A stretch of DNA of 64,000 nucleotides from Bufo bufo (Eukaryota; Chordata; Amphibia; Anura; Bufonidae), in contig NC_053394.1 in NCBI RefSeq assembly GCF_905171765.1, positions 161,851,183 to 161,915,182 of the forward strand. Reading direction: 5' to 3'. Both the position numbers and the translations under genes were made by a program. Of the stretch, positions 21,997 through 33,559 are shown piece by piece; the first letter of the stretch is position 1, and every line of letters begins with the position of its first letter. The notes under the pieces are model-generated. The model did no database searches and was not told where the DNA came from. It saw only the letters and a program-made list of their open reading frames with translations.

Positions 21997-22494
21997 CCCC
22001 CAGAACACTGCAAGGCCACTATGTCTAAGGTGCTTTTATTTTGTGGATTGGCAGGAAGAATTTACTTAAAACCTACATTGTACCAAAAATTATTTACTTA
22101 CACCAAACTCTCCATATGGCTCCCACTTTCATTTTTTTGCCAAATCTGTAGAATCTTTTCTGTGGTGTACAAGATCACCTCGAATTGCTTACTCCATTCC
22201 CACCAGAGAAAATAAATTTGGTGGCTTTGGTCTTCCAGATATGTGTTCATGGGCAGATTGGCCATAGATCTTACAGGGAAATTTCCTGGTGGGACGATGC
22301 CCAGGGGGCTGCCTAAGGCTTCTTCTCTGCTGCTGGCAGGGTATATAATAAGCTCTCAGCAGTAATTAAAGCTTTGATAATCAGATATTCATGTACCTGG
22401 CCAGTGGTTCTGATGGGTTGGTATTTTGCCCTATGGTATTGTTGACCTACTTGTGTTTTCTCGCCTTCTCTCAATTTGGTCCTATCTACAACAT

Positions 22495-22650
22495 ATAGAT
22501 GTATCATCGCTAGCGCTCCCATCAGAATCGCGTGAGCGCAGAGCGATATCTAATTCATTTGCAAACTCGATGCGCATAAATAGACTATTGAGAAAAATCA
22601 GGGTGCAATTTTGTTTTAAGAACACCAGATCACCAGATGGCGCATGGAAC
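22495..22650 (+). repeat. Dispersed repeat, copy 2
   Basis: Plus-strand counterpart of 10145-10310, about 80% alike by eye, ending ATGGCGCATGGAAC. The flanks differ, so this is an interspersed repeat and not a segmental duplication. Confidence 0.6.
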
Positions 22651-22723
22651 AGCAGTCAGTATTGGTGATGGAGCCACTTCATCCCATTGCTATACTGAGT
22701 GCTATAGTGATTCTTATAGCGAT

Positions 22724-22838
22724 TTGCAGAGCAGTAGTTATGATTGCGATATTATGTCCCAGCTGTATATTCAGATTGTTACACCAGGGTGGAGGGGGGA
22801 AGCTTGGACATAATATCGCTATCATAACTACTGCTCTG
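22724..22838. repeat. Strong hairpin, 34-bp arms
   Basis: GCAGAGCAGTAGTTATGATT... at 22724-22757 pairs with its inverse at about 22805-22838 with one mismatch, around a 47-base loop that includes a GGGTGGAGGGGGG run. Probably the core of a small MITE. Confidence 0.75.
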
Positions 22839-22869
22839 CACGCAGCCAAATCGACAGAGTGAGACGTGG

Positions 22870-24015
22870 AGCCGGACACTGCCATACGGTATGTGCCAGT
22901 AATTACTGTATATATCATTTTGGCAGAACATGAAATGTTGATCCCGCTCCATTACCAGTGACTGACCGGCTATTAATGGCAAGAGAATACAGAAAGTTTC
23001 CTTTCAGCCTGGACGGGGTTAAATAAATAAAAAAGACTTAATGAAAATAGTAATGCACTCCTCCTTCTGGTTTTGGTTGCATATAGAGCTATAGATATAT
23101 TGTACATTTATAAATTAAAAATACAGATAAAAATACATATACAAGTAAAATAGGAATGGATATAAAAATAAAAATTTGAAATAAAAAATATATCGCAAAA
23201 TCCATGTGTGAGATTCTGCATTTATTGTATAACACATATTAAAATTAAAAATAAGAATAAAAATATATATAAAATATATACAGTAGAAGTAGATATATGT
23301 ACACCAACTAGATGCCGATTAATCAATTGATATCCATTTGATCTTGTAAATGAATAAAAAATATTAATTGGTTTGATAACTATATATTGATTTATATAGA
23401 GAAAAACAAATAATAATAAATAAAAATATATATGGAAAACTGTATCAAGATAAAAATAAATAGATATCAATTAATCAATATCCATAAATATATATACAAT
23501 CCCAGTGAAGATTGATGGATATGATACTATTTAGGTACCAATAAAATGATAATAAATGCTGGCAAATGTACAGTATTTCTTCTTATATGGTCCGGACCGA
23601 CAGTACAGTATTTGCGGAAACTTTTCATGGAACATTTTTGAATCACTTGTGTCGGCACATTGAAAGGAAAAAGCAGAGCATCGCACTTGAATGTGGACCA
23701 GCTACCCCTGCTCTCAGCGACTCTAAACCATATATCACCCTATAGTAAAACAACTCTTATAGAAAGGGGTCACAATTTAACTTTGTGCAGTTAAAGAAAA
23801 TTTTTTCCTAGAATAAAAATAAAAACCCAAAAATGCTAAAATAAATAAATTACATGAAAATAAAGCCCCAATAAAGCAAAAAGCGCCAGCTCTGCCATGC
23901 AGGTAAAGCCACCGAAGGATATGTCTCTGTAGAGAGCCATGGGGGTCACTTACAAACAGATACAGTAAGTCATTTATTTAATGGGCAGTAGACAAAAGCA
24001 GTACTTTTAATGACT
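22870..24015. other. AT-rich non-coding DNA
   Basis: Low-complexity A/T sequence (especially 23085-23520, ATAAAAATATA-like). No gene or clear element terminus seen. Confidence 0.5.
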
Positions 24016-24313
24016 TGCACTATTTTTTTTTTTTTTTGAACAATAGTTTTTATTGAAAAAATTTTATAACAATAGGTTACATAACAAATGACAGCATTCA
24101 CATATACATCTTGGTATAGGTAATAATATGGCAGATACGTAGCTAATACAAAAATACAATATTTTTCACAGCATACGGTTGTAAATGTTGAGCTTGAGTA
24201 GGTAGAAAAGTTGTATGGGTACATATATATACAGGAAGGTTTGGAGAAAAGACAATATAAAAGTAGATAACTGGAAAGGCTGTCATGAAAATCATCATAA
24301 ATCCATAGTAATC

Positions 24314-27300
24314 TTACATTCTAATGGAGGCACTAGGCGGCAAATTACATCTTTTGTGGTTCAACCAGACTTCCCATCTTTTCAGGAATGTAATTTTCGA
24401 ATTGTTAGAAGATGCCCATAAACCTTCATATAAGCAGCTATTATCTAGAGATCTGCAAATCCTATTAATGTTGGGGAGGTCCCCAGATTTCCAGCAGGCA
24501 GCTATTTTTAGTCGGGTTATGAATATTAAATGACTAGCTATGAATCTGAAATGATAGGGTAGGTCTATCAGTCCTACAGACAACAAGGCCATCTTAGATG
24601 AAGGTTCAATAGGGAAACAAGCTAATGATGATATAAAACTAAATATTGAGCACCATAGGACTTTAACAGTCGGGCAATCCCACCACATATGTAAAAAACT
24701 ACCTATCGCTTGACCGCATCTCCAACAGTCTGGGGATGAATCAGGAAAGATTTTGTTAATATATATGGGTGTTCTATACCATCTATAGAGAATTTTTCTC
24801 GCCCCTTCTAGATGATCAGAGCATTTAGACAGCTTGGGTACAGAGGTGAAGGCTTCAGACCACTCTGTGTCCGATAGGTCAGAACCTAATTCAAGATTCC
24901 ATAGGTCTAGGATATGTTGTAAGGGATTAGCGCATGACTCTTTCAGTAAGGTATAGCCTTTAGTAATGCCTTTATCTAATTTTTGGGTCATGTGTATCCA
25001 TTGTGAGAAAGTTTGATTGTTTGTAGCATGTGAGAAAATTTTTGAGGATTTCAGTAAGTGTCTTAACCTTAGGTATTTGTAGAAATCTGAATTGGGGATA
25101 TTGAATTTTTTATGAAGATGGGCAAATTCCACAAACACCTCATCCTTCCATAGTTGTTTGACTTCAGTAATGCCCAGCCTTACCCAATTGTCTAGTCTAA
25201 TGTCTGGGATAGCTAGTTCACAAACCTTCAGGGGCATTGCGAAAATTGAGGTATTAATTAATTTATCTATCCTAGCAACAGAATACCAGGTGTTTAGAAT
25301 TGTTGTCAGGGTTAATAATGGGGAGTTATGTTTGATACCAAAAGCCGCTACAGCAGAAAGACGCAAGTTTATATTGCAGGGACCCATAATAGTTTTTTCT
25401 AGTGCTACCCATTTTTTTGTAGAATCATCCTTAAGTAAATATCTCAGTTGGTCAAGTATAGAAGAGGCATGATAATGCTTAATAGAAGGTACATTAAGAC
25501 CTCCTGTTTTGAGAGGTTTATTAAGTATAAGGGCTTTCACTCTGGGTCTGAGTTTACCCCAAATGTGGCGATTGATTAGAGATTGGAGCTTGTTTATATA
25601 ACTAGAGGGAATAGATATAGGAATATTACGGAACATATAGATAATTTTGGGTAGAATAACCATTTTCAAAGCAGCTATTCTCCCTAACCAAGAAATATGT
25701 TCTAACCTTAAATTGTTCAAGGAATTATTAATTTTATCATATAAGGGCCAAAAATTGACCTTGAATAGTTTGTTAGTAGGAAAGGCAAGTTGAATACCCA
25801 GGTATGTCAAGGACTCGTTTGCCCAGGAAAATTTATATAATCTGGAAATTAGACGTTTAGTAGATGGGGGTAAACCCAAGTCCAGAATTTGAGATTTATT
25901 TACATTTACCTTATAGAAAGAAGCTTTTCCAAACTTAGAGATGATGTCATTAATGGCAGGCAAAGCTATATTTGGGTTTGATGTAATAATTAAGACATCG
26001 TCTGCAAAGAGACCTATGCGGTGGTCTACTTCCCCTACTTTTATCCCTTTAATAAGTGCCGAAGATCTGATGTGTTCTGCGAAAGGTTCCATTGCAAGCG
26101 CAAATATCAAGGGTGACATAGGGCATCCCTGCCTGGTTCCATTGTTAATATTAAACGGGGTGGACAGAAAACTAGACGAATATATAGAGGCGCTTGGATT
26201 GGAGTATAAAGACATTACTGCCGATAAGTAGAAGTTCCCAAACCCAAACTTTTTCAATGTTGCGTAAATATAATCCCAGTGAATTCTGTCAAATGCCTTC
26301 TCTGCATCCAGGGATAGGAGCAGAGAAGGAGTTCGGGTATAATGTGCCACATCTAGTAAGTCTATAAATCTTCTGGTGCCATCTGATGATTGCCTGTTAG
26401 AAACAAATCCTATCTGGTCATTGGAGATTAATGAGGGTAATATATTGGACAACCTTTTTGCGAGAATTTTCGCAAAAATCTTTATATCAGAATTTAAAAG
26501 TGATATGGGTCTGAAATTAGCTGGAGTGTCTGCTGGTTTACCAGGTTTTGGTAAAGTTATGATCAGTGCACTTAACATGTCCTTTGGAATTGACTTTTGT
26601 GTTGCTATTGAGTTAAAGGTTCTATTTAGGAAAGGGTTTAAAATATGCGAAAGAGTCTTATAATACTCATTTGTGAGGCCGTCTGGTCCAGGGGATTTGT
26701 TATTTTTGAGGGAGTGGATTGTTTCTGAGATTTCTGAATGTGTAATTTCAGCATTTAGGGATTGATTTTGAGTTGGCGTTAATGATGGGAGAGACACACC
26801 CTCGAGGAACTCATTAATGTATTCAGAAGTGGGTTGAAGAGTGTCTGTTGAGCTACTTAAGTTGTATAACTTTGCATAGTATTTTGCAAATTCATCTGCT
26901 ATTTGTTTGGGGTTGAATAATTTTTTTCCTTGAGAATCATACAAAAAGGGAATTCTAGTTTTGACTTCTCTTTTTTTTATTCTATTTGCTAGGATTTTTG
27001 AAGCTTTGTTGCCTTGTGAGTAATGATCTGCTTTGATTTTACGTAGGTGAAATTCATGCCTTTCATGTAAGTGAAGGTAAAGATGGTGTCTGGCCGTTTT
27101 TAACTTGCTAAGAATTTTCGGGTCTAGAGAGGATTTAAGTGAATCCTCTAGGGACTTAATATCAGTTAATAGTTTATCCAAGGTTTTCTTTCTATTTCTT
27201 TTTTGGATGGCCACGTGTTTTAACAAAATCCCTCTTATGAACGCCTTGTGTGCACTCCAAAGTGTAGTATCTGAAGTCAGGTTGTTGTCATTAGTCCTAA

Positions 27301-28114
27301 AGTATTCTTTAAGCGAATTTTCCACATCTATACGAATACTCGAATTCTGGAGTAGTGAGTTATTGAGTCTCCAAGGGGAATAAACTCTATTGTTGTACAT
27401 ATCATCTAATATAAGGGTTATAAATGCATGATCTGACCATGTTATATTAGAAATGGATACATCCAATACTTTTTGGAGAAGCCATTTATCTGAGACAAAC
27501 AGGTCAATTCTAGAGTATGTGTTGTGTGGATGTGAAAAAAAAGAAAAATCTTTTTCATTTGCATGGTGAACTCTCCAGATATCATGTAGACCTTCTTGAA
27601 ATAAAAAATCTTGTAGATAAGAGGAATTATTGGAAGGAGGATGAGCTGGGAGCCTGTCAATTGATGAGTCAGGGCACATATTAAAGTCCCCACAAACTAA
27701 CAGAGACCCTTGTTTGGCTTCTTGAGCCATTCTAATAGTGCGCTTGATAAAATTTATCTGATCAGAGTTTGGAGCATATAGATTTACTATCGTGTATCTG
27801 GAGTTGTTTATGTCACAGGTGATTATAATATATCTACCCTCATTATCTAATAAGATATTGTGACACTGGAATGCTATAGTGTTTTTAAAACCTATAATCA
27901 CACCTCTCTTTTTTTTTGTGGCTGGAGATATAAAGATGTGTGGGAAAGAGGGGTGACAGAATCTATGGGAATCCTCCTCATTAAGGTGAGATTCCTGAAT
28001 GCAAATAATGTCAGCTCTCTGTCTTTTCACTTCGTTCCAATATGTGGAGCGTTTAAAGGGGCTGTTCAAACCTTTAACATTTGTTGATAGGATCTTTATG
28101 CCATTGTTAGCCAT
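24314..28114 (-). CDS. L1 ORF2p: endonuclease and reverse transcriptase
   Basis: 1266 residues without internal stops. Residues 1 to about 235 are an apurinic-type endonuclease (ILSTNVKGLNSP, IICIQESHL, VCGDFNM, TWSDHAFITL). The RT follows with SPGPDGLTNEYYK, FRPISLLNSD, LSLDAEKAFDRI, GTRQGCPMSPLIF and FADD at 703-706. The C-terminus has a Cys/His motif (CWRCGQAIGSFLHMWWDC). ORF2p nicks target DNA and copies the L1 RNA in place. It begins with ATG 470 bases after ORF1. Length and motif order match vertebrate L1; nothing is missing that I can see. Confidence 0.95.
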   Translation of the reverse strand: MANNGIKILSTNVKGLNSPFKRSTYWNEVKRQRADIICIQESHLNEEDSHRFCHPSFPHIFISPATKKKRGVIIGFKNTIAFQCHNILLDNEGRYIIITCDINNSRYTIVNLYAPNSDQINFIKRTIRMAQEAKQGSLLVCGDFNMCPDSSIDRLPAHPPSNNSSYLQDFLFQEGLHDIWRVHHANEKDFSFFSHPHNTYSRIDLFVSDKWLLQKVLDVSISNITWSDHAFITLILDDMYNNRVYSPWRLNNSLLQNSSIRIDVENSLKEYFRTNDNNLTSDTTLWSAHKAFIRGILLKHVAIQKRNRKKTLDKLLTDIKSLEDSLKSSLDPKILSKLKTARHHLYLHLHERHEFHLRKIKADHYSQGNKASKILANRIKKREVKTRIPFLYDSQGKKLFNPKQIADEFAKYYAKLYNLSSSTDTLQPTSEYINEFLEGVSLPSLTPTQNQSLNAEITHSEISETIHSLKNNKSPGPDGLTNEYYKTLSHILNPFLNRTFNSIATQKSIPKDMLSALIITLPKPGKPADTPANFRPISLLNSDIKIFAKILAKRLSNILPSLISNDQIGFVSNRQSSDGTRRFIDLLDVAHYTRTPSLLLSLDAEKAFDRIHWDYIYATLKKFGFGNFYLSAVMSLYSNPSASIYSSSFLSTPFNINNGTRQGCPMSPLIFALAMEPFAEHIRSSALIKGIKVGEVDHRIGLFADDVLIITSNPNIALPAINDIISKFGKASFYKVNVNKSQILDLGLPPSTKRLISRLYKFSWANESLTYLGIQLAFPTNKLFKVNFWPLYDKINNSLNNLRLEHISWLGRIAALKMVILPKIIYMFRNIPISIPSSYINKLQSLINRHIWGKLRPRVKALILNKPLKTGGLNVPSIKHYHASSILDQLRYLLKDDSTKKWVALEKTIMGPCNINLRLSAVAAFGIKHNSPLLTLTTILNTWYSVARIDKLINTSIFAMPLKVCELAIPDIRLDNWVRLGITEVKQLWKDEVFVEFAHLHKKFNIPNSDFYKYLRLRHLLKSSKIFSHATNNQTFSQWIHMTQKLDKGITKGYTLLKESCANPLQHILDLWNLELGSDLSDTEWSEAFTSVPKLSKCSDHLEGARKILYRWYRTPIYINKIFPDSSPDCWRCGQAIGSFLHMWWDCPTVKVLWCSIFSFISSLACFPIEPSSKMALLSVGLIDLPYHFRFIASHLIFITRLKIAACWKSGDLPNINRICRSLDNSCLYEGLWASSNNSKITFLKRWEVWLNHKRCNLPPSASIRM

Positions 28115-28584
28115 CTTGAGTCTTCAGATGAAGTAACCCTGTAGACTTCAGAATCCTGAGAAAATTGTGAAAAAGAGACAAAGTGAACAGGTGAAGAAAA
28201 AAAAAAAAAAACAAAGTACCCCAATGTTACCATTTGGTGAGTGAGGGGACCGTGGAAATAAATCCTTGTTTTCATATTTGTTATGAGCTGAAAATAGACC
28301 CCCTGTATGTAACCTTAAAAAATAATAAGTTAAAATGTAAAACATAACATAAATAATAAATAACAATAACATATTAAGGGTCCAACAGTGACCGTAAAAT
28401 TAGTGATGTCTATCACTTAGTATAAGAGGCGTAAAGTGAACAATGGATTAGGGAAAGTAAACACCTAGATGGAAAAAGTGTTCTGTAAAATAGAACAGCA
28501 GGGTGTGGATCCCCGCAAGGCTTGAAAAAACATAGCAATTTAATCAGAAGCAAAGGTAGTTATATTTACTGTCCCGGATTGAAG
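28115..28584 (-). other. L1 inter-ORF spacer
   Basis: A 470-base gap between the two L1 ORFs, longer than in mammalian L1. It contains A/T-rich runs and no gene. Confidence 0.7.
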
Positions 28585-29721
28585 TCATGGTGGGATTCTT
28601 CCAACTCTTGTCCATTCTGGAGTTAAGTTGAGATGACTCTTATCAGCAGGAGGTTTATTAGGAGAGGCAGTCGTAGCTTTGTCTTTATCTTTGTCTTTGG
28701 TGCCCTCTTGTGGTAGAATAATGTTCCATTTGGAAAAAGCTTCTGATGCTTCTTGAGGAGAAGTTAGGACATGTGAAGAGTTTTGGTGTCTCACAATAAG
28801 TTTGACAGGAAAACCCCATTTGTAGGGGATATTGTTATCTCTTAGCGCTCTGGTGTAAATTTGAAATTCCCGTCTCCTGCTTAGTGTCGCTGGGGATAAA
28901 TCTGTGAATAGGAGTACAGTACTGAATCTCTCAGGAATATCTTTTTTCTTTTTTTGAGCTTCCCTCATCAGGGAATCTTTCAAGTGGTAAAAATGGATCC
29001 TAGCAAGGACGTCCCTGGGAACAGAGGCAGGGAGAGCTTTTGGTTTAGGAACCCGGTGTACCCGGTCAATGATTAGCTCTGACTCAAGGGTATCTGGAAG
29101 ATATGATATAATAAGATCAGAAATAAATTCTTGCAGCTGAGAGTCTGAGACGTTTTCAGGAATATTTCTAAATCTTATGTTGTTTCTTCTGGAGCGGTCT
29201 TCCAGATCCGCAATTTTGAGCTTAATGGCTGCTATATCATCCTCAACCACGTTGTGATTATCAACTAGCGAATTGTGTGCTGTGACAAATTCCTCCATTT
29301 TTTCTTCTAGATGCGCAGTTCTTTCTCCTATGGCTACTATATCAGCATGGATGACCGAGATTGTCTCTTTGAAATCTCCATGAATGGATCTTTTTAAATC
29401 TGCCAGCATGTCCTGCATTGCATTGACAGTGAGACCAGGATCTATGCCTGGTGAAGGAGGGTAAGTATCAAGGGGAGGAATAGATGTATGATGTTCACTC
29501 ACCCTTTTTTGTTTTTTAGGCTCCTGTGAAGCTGAAGGACTGGAGCTTGCTGAAGATGGAGTCCCTGAGGAGCGCTGGTCGGGTGTCGCTGCCGGAGAGA
29601 CACGGAGCTCTCCCTCTGTGTGGCGGGAGCCGGCGCCATCTTGGATCGAGCCTGGAGCAGGGTGGAAGAACGCAGTCATTTTCTGTGGCTGCGTTCCCTT
29701 CTTCTTCCCCCTCGTCATCAT
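28585..29721 (-). CDS. L1 ORF1p RNA-binding chaperone
   Basis: 378 residues. A basic, Ser/Pro-rich N-terminus is followed by a coiled coil (about 110-190, heptads such as AIGERTAHLEEKMEEF and AAIKLKIADLEDRS), then the RRM-type core of the transposase_22 family (RRNNIRFRNIPE, IIDRVHRVPKP, ARIHFYHLKDSLM) and a C-terminal domain (NIPYKWGFPVKLIV). ORF1p trimers coat L1 RNA. The start is the ATG at 29721, about 150 bases into the element, so the 5' untranslated region is short. Confidence 0.92.
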   Translation of the reverse strand: MMTRGKKKGTQPQKMTAFFHPAPGSIQDGAGSRHTEGELRVSPAATPDQRSSGTPSSASSSPSASQEPKKQKRVSEHHTSIPPLDTYPPSPGIDPGLTVNAMQDMLADLKRSIHGDFKETISVIHADIVAIGERTAHLEEKMEEFVTAHNSLVDNHNVVEDDIAAIKLKIADLEDRSRRNNIRFRNIPENVSDSQLQEFISDLIISYLPDTLESELIIDRVHRVPKPKALPASVPRDVLARIHFYHLKDSLMREAQKKKKDIPERFSTVLLFTDLSPATLSRRREFQIYTRALRDNNIPYKWGFPVKLIVRHQNSSHVLTSPQEASEAFSKWNIILPQEGTKDKDKDKATTASPNKPPADKSHLNLTPEWTRVGRIPP

Positions 29722-29883
29722 CAGCCGAGCTATGGGAGCAAGTACCGTCGCGAGACAGGTAAGTTTTGAACTAATTGCTTGTTTTTTTTTGTCGCTTTAG
29801 GCCGCTGTGTGGGGATCCACGGACGGAGCTCAAGCTCTAAGCGTCCTCTCCTCCCGGCATCCGGCCACGCCCCTGCACTATTT

Positions 29884-30331
29884 AATAAACATATATATTG
29901 TATACTGTACTGTACATTGTAACAAACTTTCAGAACAGGAGAGAGACTTGTGCTGCTGATGTGCTTAGTTTACAGAGGATTGTGAATATTGCATGCAATT
30001 GTAACAAACCCTCATCTGTGAGAAGTATTAGGTCACTCTTTACAGTCAGAAGCTGAAAACCCCTAGAGACCGAATACTTCTTGCAGTTGAGGGTTTGTGA
30101 CAATTGTATGCTATTACTATTGTGCCTAAATGTGTACTTGGGGGAAGGGAGCACAGATGGAGGAAAGCCAAGGAGCGGGCAGAGATGAAGGGATGTGGGG
30201 ATACTTAGTAGGTGCATTTGTGAATGGATGATAATTGCTGATAAATAATTAAAATAATAATTGATAAATTATAACAATTAATAAATTGACTGCTTTTTTT
30301 TTTTACTTTTTCTATTTTATTATTATTAATA

Positions 30332-30377
<46 letters not shown>

Positions 30378-31222
30378 ACTATTATATAATTATATATTAG
30401 ATATATTTTGTTGTATCCTTGGACATAAATATGTTACATAGCTAAGTAACTCAGCTCTGCTACACTTGCATACATGTTATCAACAGCACTGTTCGACTAA
30501 GCAAATCCAAGCAGGCAATTTATAAAAAAAATTTTTTTTTATCAAGAATCAATTATTATTTCTATTATTTTATGAAATACCATTCATCCATATAGTTAAT
30601 TCACTATCCCTCCCCAATGCATCTACTGTATATATCAACAGTCCATCAATTCATCACTCTTCTCCCCTTCACCGCAATATCACTTCTCCATGTCATGCTC
30701 CAATACAACCTGACATCGGTAATCTAACATCACAACAAACCTCTTATAACCCGGCATCAGCGATCTGACACCTTCCTCTGGAGCGCTGTGAATCCTCCGC
30801 TCTCACACTCCTTTATGCAGCATGCGGCTGCTTCCCCAGGCTGTCAATCCAAGTCGCCCCCTCCTCACCCTTCTATCCACAGCAGCTTATCAGTCATTTA
30901 TAATCATTGCAATGAGGTATCATCTGTGTATCATGCTTAACATGGTTTGCCTCAAATATTAAAATCTATAAGTGTGAATACAGGTGTGAGTGTCCCTCTA
31001 TATGGGTGTGTGCGAGCTGCTGTAGCACTGTGATGGAAGCACGGGGATGAAAGGGTTAATGGGCATCATGACAGGAGGTCAGGGGGCGCTCCAGAACATC
31101 CAGGGTCAATAAAAATAAAGGACAGTATCTCTGCCTCCCAAAAAATGTAGACTGCCATTTTCTTTTCTGACTGGTCCTTATATACCCGTAGGTGTGTTTT
31201 CATTGGTTCCAGGAGTCACACG
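29884..31222. other. AT-rich intergenic DNA with a hairpin and TA repeat
   Basis: No gene found. It holds an imperfect inverted repeat at 29996-30029 and 30071-30104 (CAATTGTAACAAACCCTC and inverse of CAATTGTCACAAACCCTC), and a (TA)n microsatellite at about 30336-30373. Confidence 0.5.
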
Positions 31223-32218
31223 TGCAGCGTCCCACTACCTGTGTGTGGGCACTGCTTAAAAGCATTTTTTACCTTGGCAACAGTATTAGGTTTGTAATGT
31301 TTGATTTTGTATTTATGTATCTGCAAAATCCCTGTTAACAGGCAGATTAGGTATAATTTATACATCCCACCACTAGATGGGGATAAAGCTTAGGTCTTAT
31401 ATATATACCTAGGTCAGGCCTAGTTAGAGGTCTCTCTGAGGAGATCAGATCAGAGTAGAGGATAATGATAGTTGAGTAAAAATGTAGATCAGAAAAGAGC
31501 AGATCTGAGGAGGTCAGATCAGATTAGTGGGAGAAAATGTAGTGAAGACTTCATTACACAGATTAGTGAGTGGAGCCAACTTCGCTAGGAGGTGATACTA
31601 AGATGTTAGGCGCAGAAGAGTGTTTTCCTTCTGTGGCCGGACTATAGACTTGCATCCCTGACCAGTAGGAGAAGAGTTTGCCTCCCTGGAATAGAAACAA
31701 GCTTCCTAAGGAATCATCGGTGATAAGAGCCATTATTGAGGGCCACAGACACCTTTGCATGGTGGAGGTTTTATAGCTTCTGGCAGCCACACCAAACTTC
31801 TGAGAGACAGTTGAGTTTTCCTGTCAAAATTTTCAGCTCGTAGGGAAAGACAAGGAATAGGATCCAGCACATCAATAGGAACCAGGTACACCTAACCCAC
31901 TGCTCCAAAACTAAGAAACCTGAAAAGCCTAGAAACAGTGGATTTGCAGAACCAACTCTGTACCATCAAGAAACTGCATTTTTGTACTGCTGTAACCTAA
32001 GACACCTAAAGTAAAAGTTGTGAGTTGCATCTTACCACTGTCTACCTCCTTATTACCATTATTGGTTGTACCACCATTAACGGTACTGGCGTCACGACAA
32101 AAAACACCAAGGGAGTCAGCCGCAACAAGCACCCCTAACATCAAGGGCACCTCAACCACCATCTTGGCTGATGCTTCCCTACCACAAAGCGTGCCCCGGA
32201 GGATTTCGTGCTGTCCAC
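31223..32218 (+). mobile_element. Gypsy-type LTR (family 3), apparently solo
   Basis: Begins TGCAGCGTCCCACTACC, nearly the same as the LTR start at 469, carries CTTATATATATACC near 31396 and has the CTGGCGTCACGA motif at about 32087-32098. No gag or pol on either side. Its end is obscured by the AT-rich hAT MITE at 32219, so no target duplication was found. Confidence 0.55.
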
Positions 32219-32680
32219 TAGGGATGAGCTTGAGGTGCCATATTCGATTTCGCGATATTTCGCGAATATTCGTAAGAATATTCGTATTATATTCGCCGAA
32301 ATCGAATATTCGTAAATTTGTCAATATAACGTGAATATTATGCGATTTATTATTCGCGTGTTGCGAATTTCTAAATGTCTTTAGTGTTCACTGTTCAATT
32401 TATACAATAAAGGTTTCGAATATTCTCTATATTGCAATATAAAATCAGACGAATATTATAAAACACAATGTTATTGCAATATAGCCTAGCCAATATTAGT
32501 AAAAATTAAATTAAAGATTTAGAAAATACTAAAGCACTATATCCGCTGTGTTTTTTACGAATATTATCGATATTGTAATATATCATTGATTTCGACTAAT
32601 GCGAATATTCTAAAACCTGATATATCATCAATATTTTGAATATTCGTAAAAAAACAAATAGCTGAAACGGCACTGACATT
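32219..32680. mobile_element. AT-rich hAT-type MITE, left end
   Basis: Starts TAGGGATGAGC, like the inner end of the MITE at 5383-6218, followed by the same CATATTCGATTTCGCGATATTTCGC block and CGAATATT repeats. I could not find the opposite terminus or a target duplication, so the right edge is only where the character of the sequence changes. Confidence 0.5.
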
Positions 32681-32791
32681 TTCGTATGATTATGCGCATG
32701 CGCGTGATTTGTTCCTAACCGGAAGTAACCGCCGGTTTCATCCAGAATCCAGCGTGCGTCTGATTAGTTTACATCTCATGCGATTGGAAAG

Positions 32792-32839
32792 ATGGTGGCG
32801 AGCAAGTTTTCCAAAGCTGAGAAAGAGATTCTCATCATA
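32792..32839 (+). CDS. Possible first coding exon (MVASKFSKAEKEILII)
   Basis: ATG followed by 16 codons and a good donor (ATA|GTAAGTATA). The upstream 120 bases are GC-balanced and contain GCGCATGCGCG and CCGGAAGT, promoter-like in otherwise AT-rich DNA. The peptide resembles the start of Myb/SANT-like proteins carried by Harbinger-type transposons, but that is only suggestive. No second SANT exon was found. Confidence 0.3.
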
Positions 32840-33559
32840 GTAAGTATAATCAAATTGAACATTCGATCGCAAACACGCTTGTTTGGCATATCTTAGTAAT
32901 ATTCTTATGTAGGTTTATTGAATTGAATTTTTCGGATGTATTTGTATGTGGAAACTATTTTCGTATGGCATTCAAATTCGGATAGCACATACTTTGATTA
33001 CATATAAATGATAGGTTGAAACAAGTATTGTTGACATTCAAAAGTAATAATTTTTTCATATAATCATTAACATCTACTCATACTAGATAAAATGTGATTT
33101 TATCTATATTACTAAAATAAATAGTTAAGCATTTTTGATCTGACAAATGGTTGGTCTGTCATCAAAACACTATCTCACTTGCATCTGCTATATATTTATA
33201 TGCTATCCATACATACATGTGGCCGACGTGTCATTATGTATGGATAGCAATGCATACAAATATATATATCAGATGCACATTGTACATCTAATTTCCTGCC
33301 TCAGACAATATACCCACACTGCATACCAACAAACCCCCCCTCAAACGCACCCCCCCACCCCTGACCACCCCGCACCCCCAACACACAAACACACACACTC
33401 TATTCAAACAGCGGTCCTCCAGTTGTTCTTAAACTACAACTCCCATTATGTCCTTCTATAGGATGATAGCTGTAGGTTGTCATGGAATGATGAGAGTTTT
33501 ATTTTTGCCACAGCCTGAGGGCTGGTGGTTTGGTGGTTGAGATAATGATGAAATGGTGG

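Larger units (their letters stand above)
24026..29873 (-). mobile_element. Full-length L1-type LINE
   Basis: Element of about 5.85 kb. On the minus strand it begins GGGGCGTGGCCGGATGCCGG, a start typical of L1 elements in amphibians and fish, and ends with AATAAAA plus a short A-tail (T-run at 24023-24037 on the plus strand). The target duplication TGCACTATTT lies at 24016-24025 and 29874-29883. Both ORFs are open, so the copy is not truncated. Insertion by target-primed reverse transcription. Confidence 0.9.
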
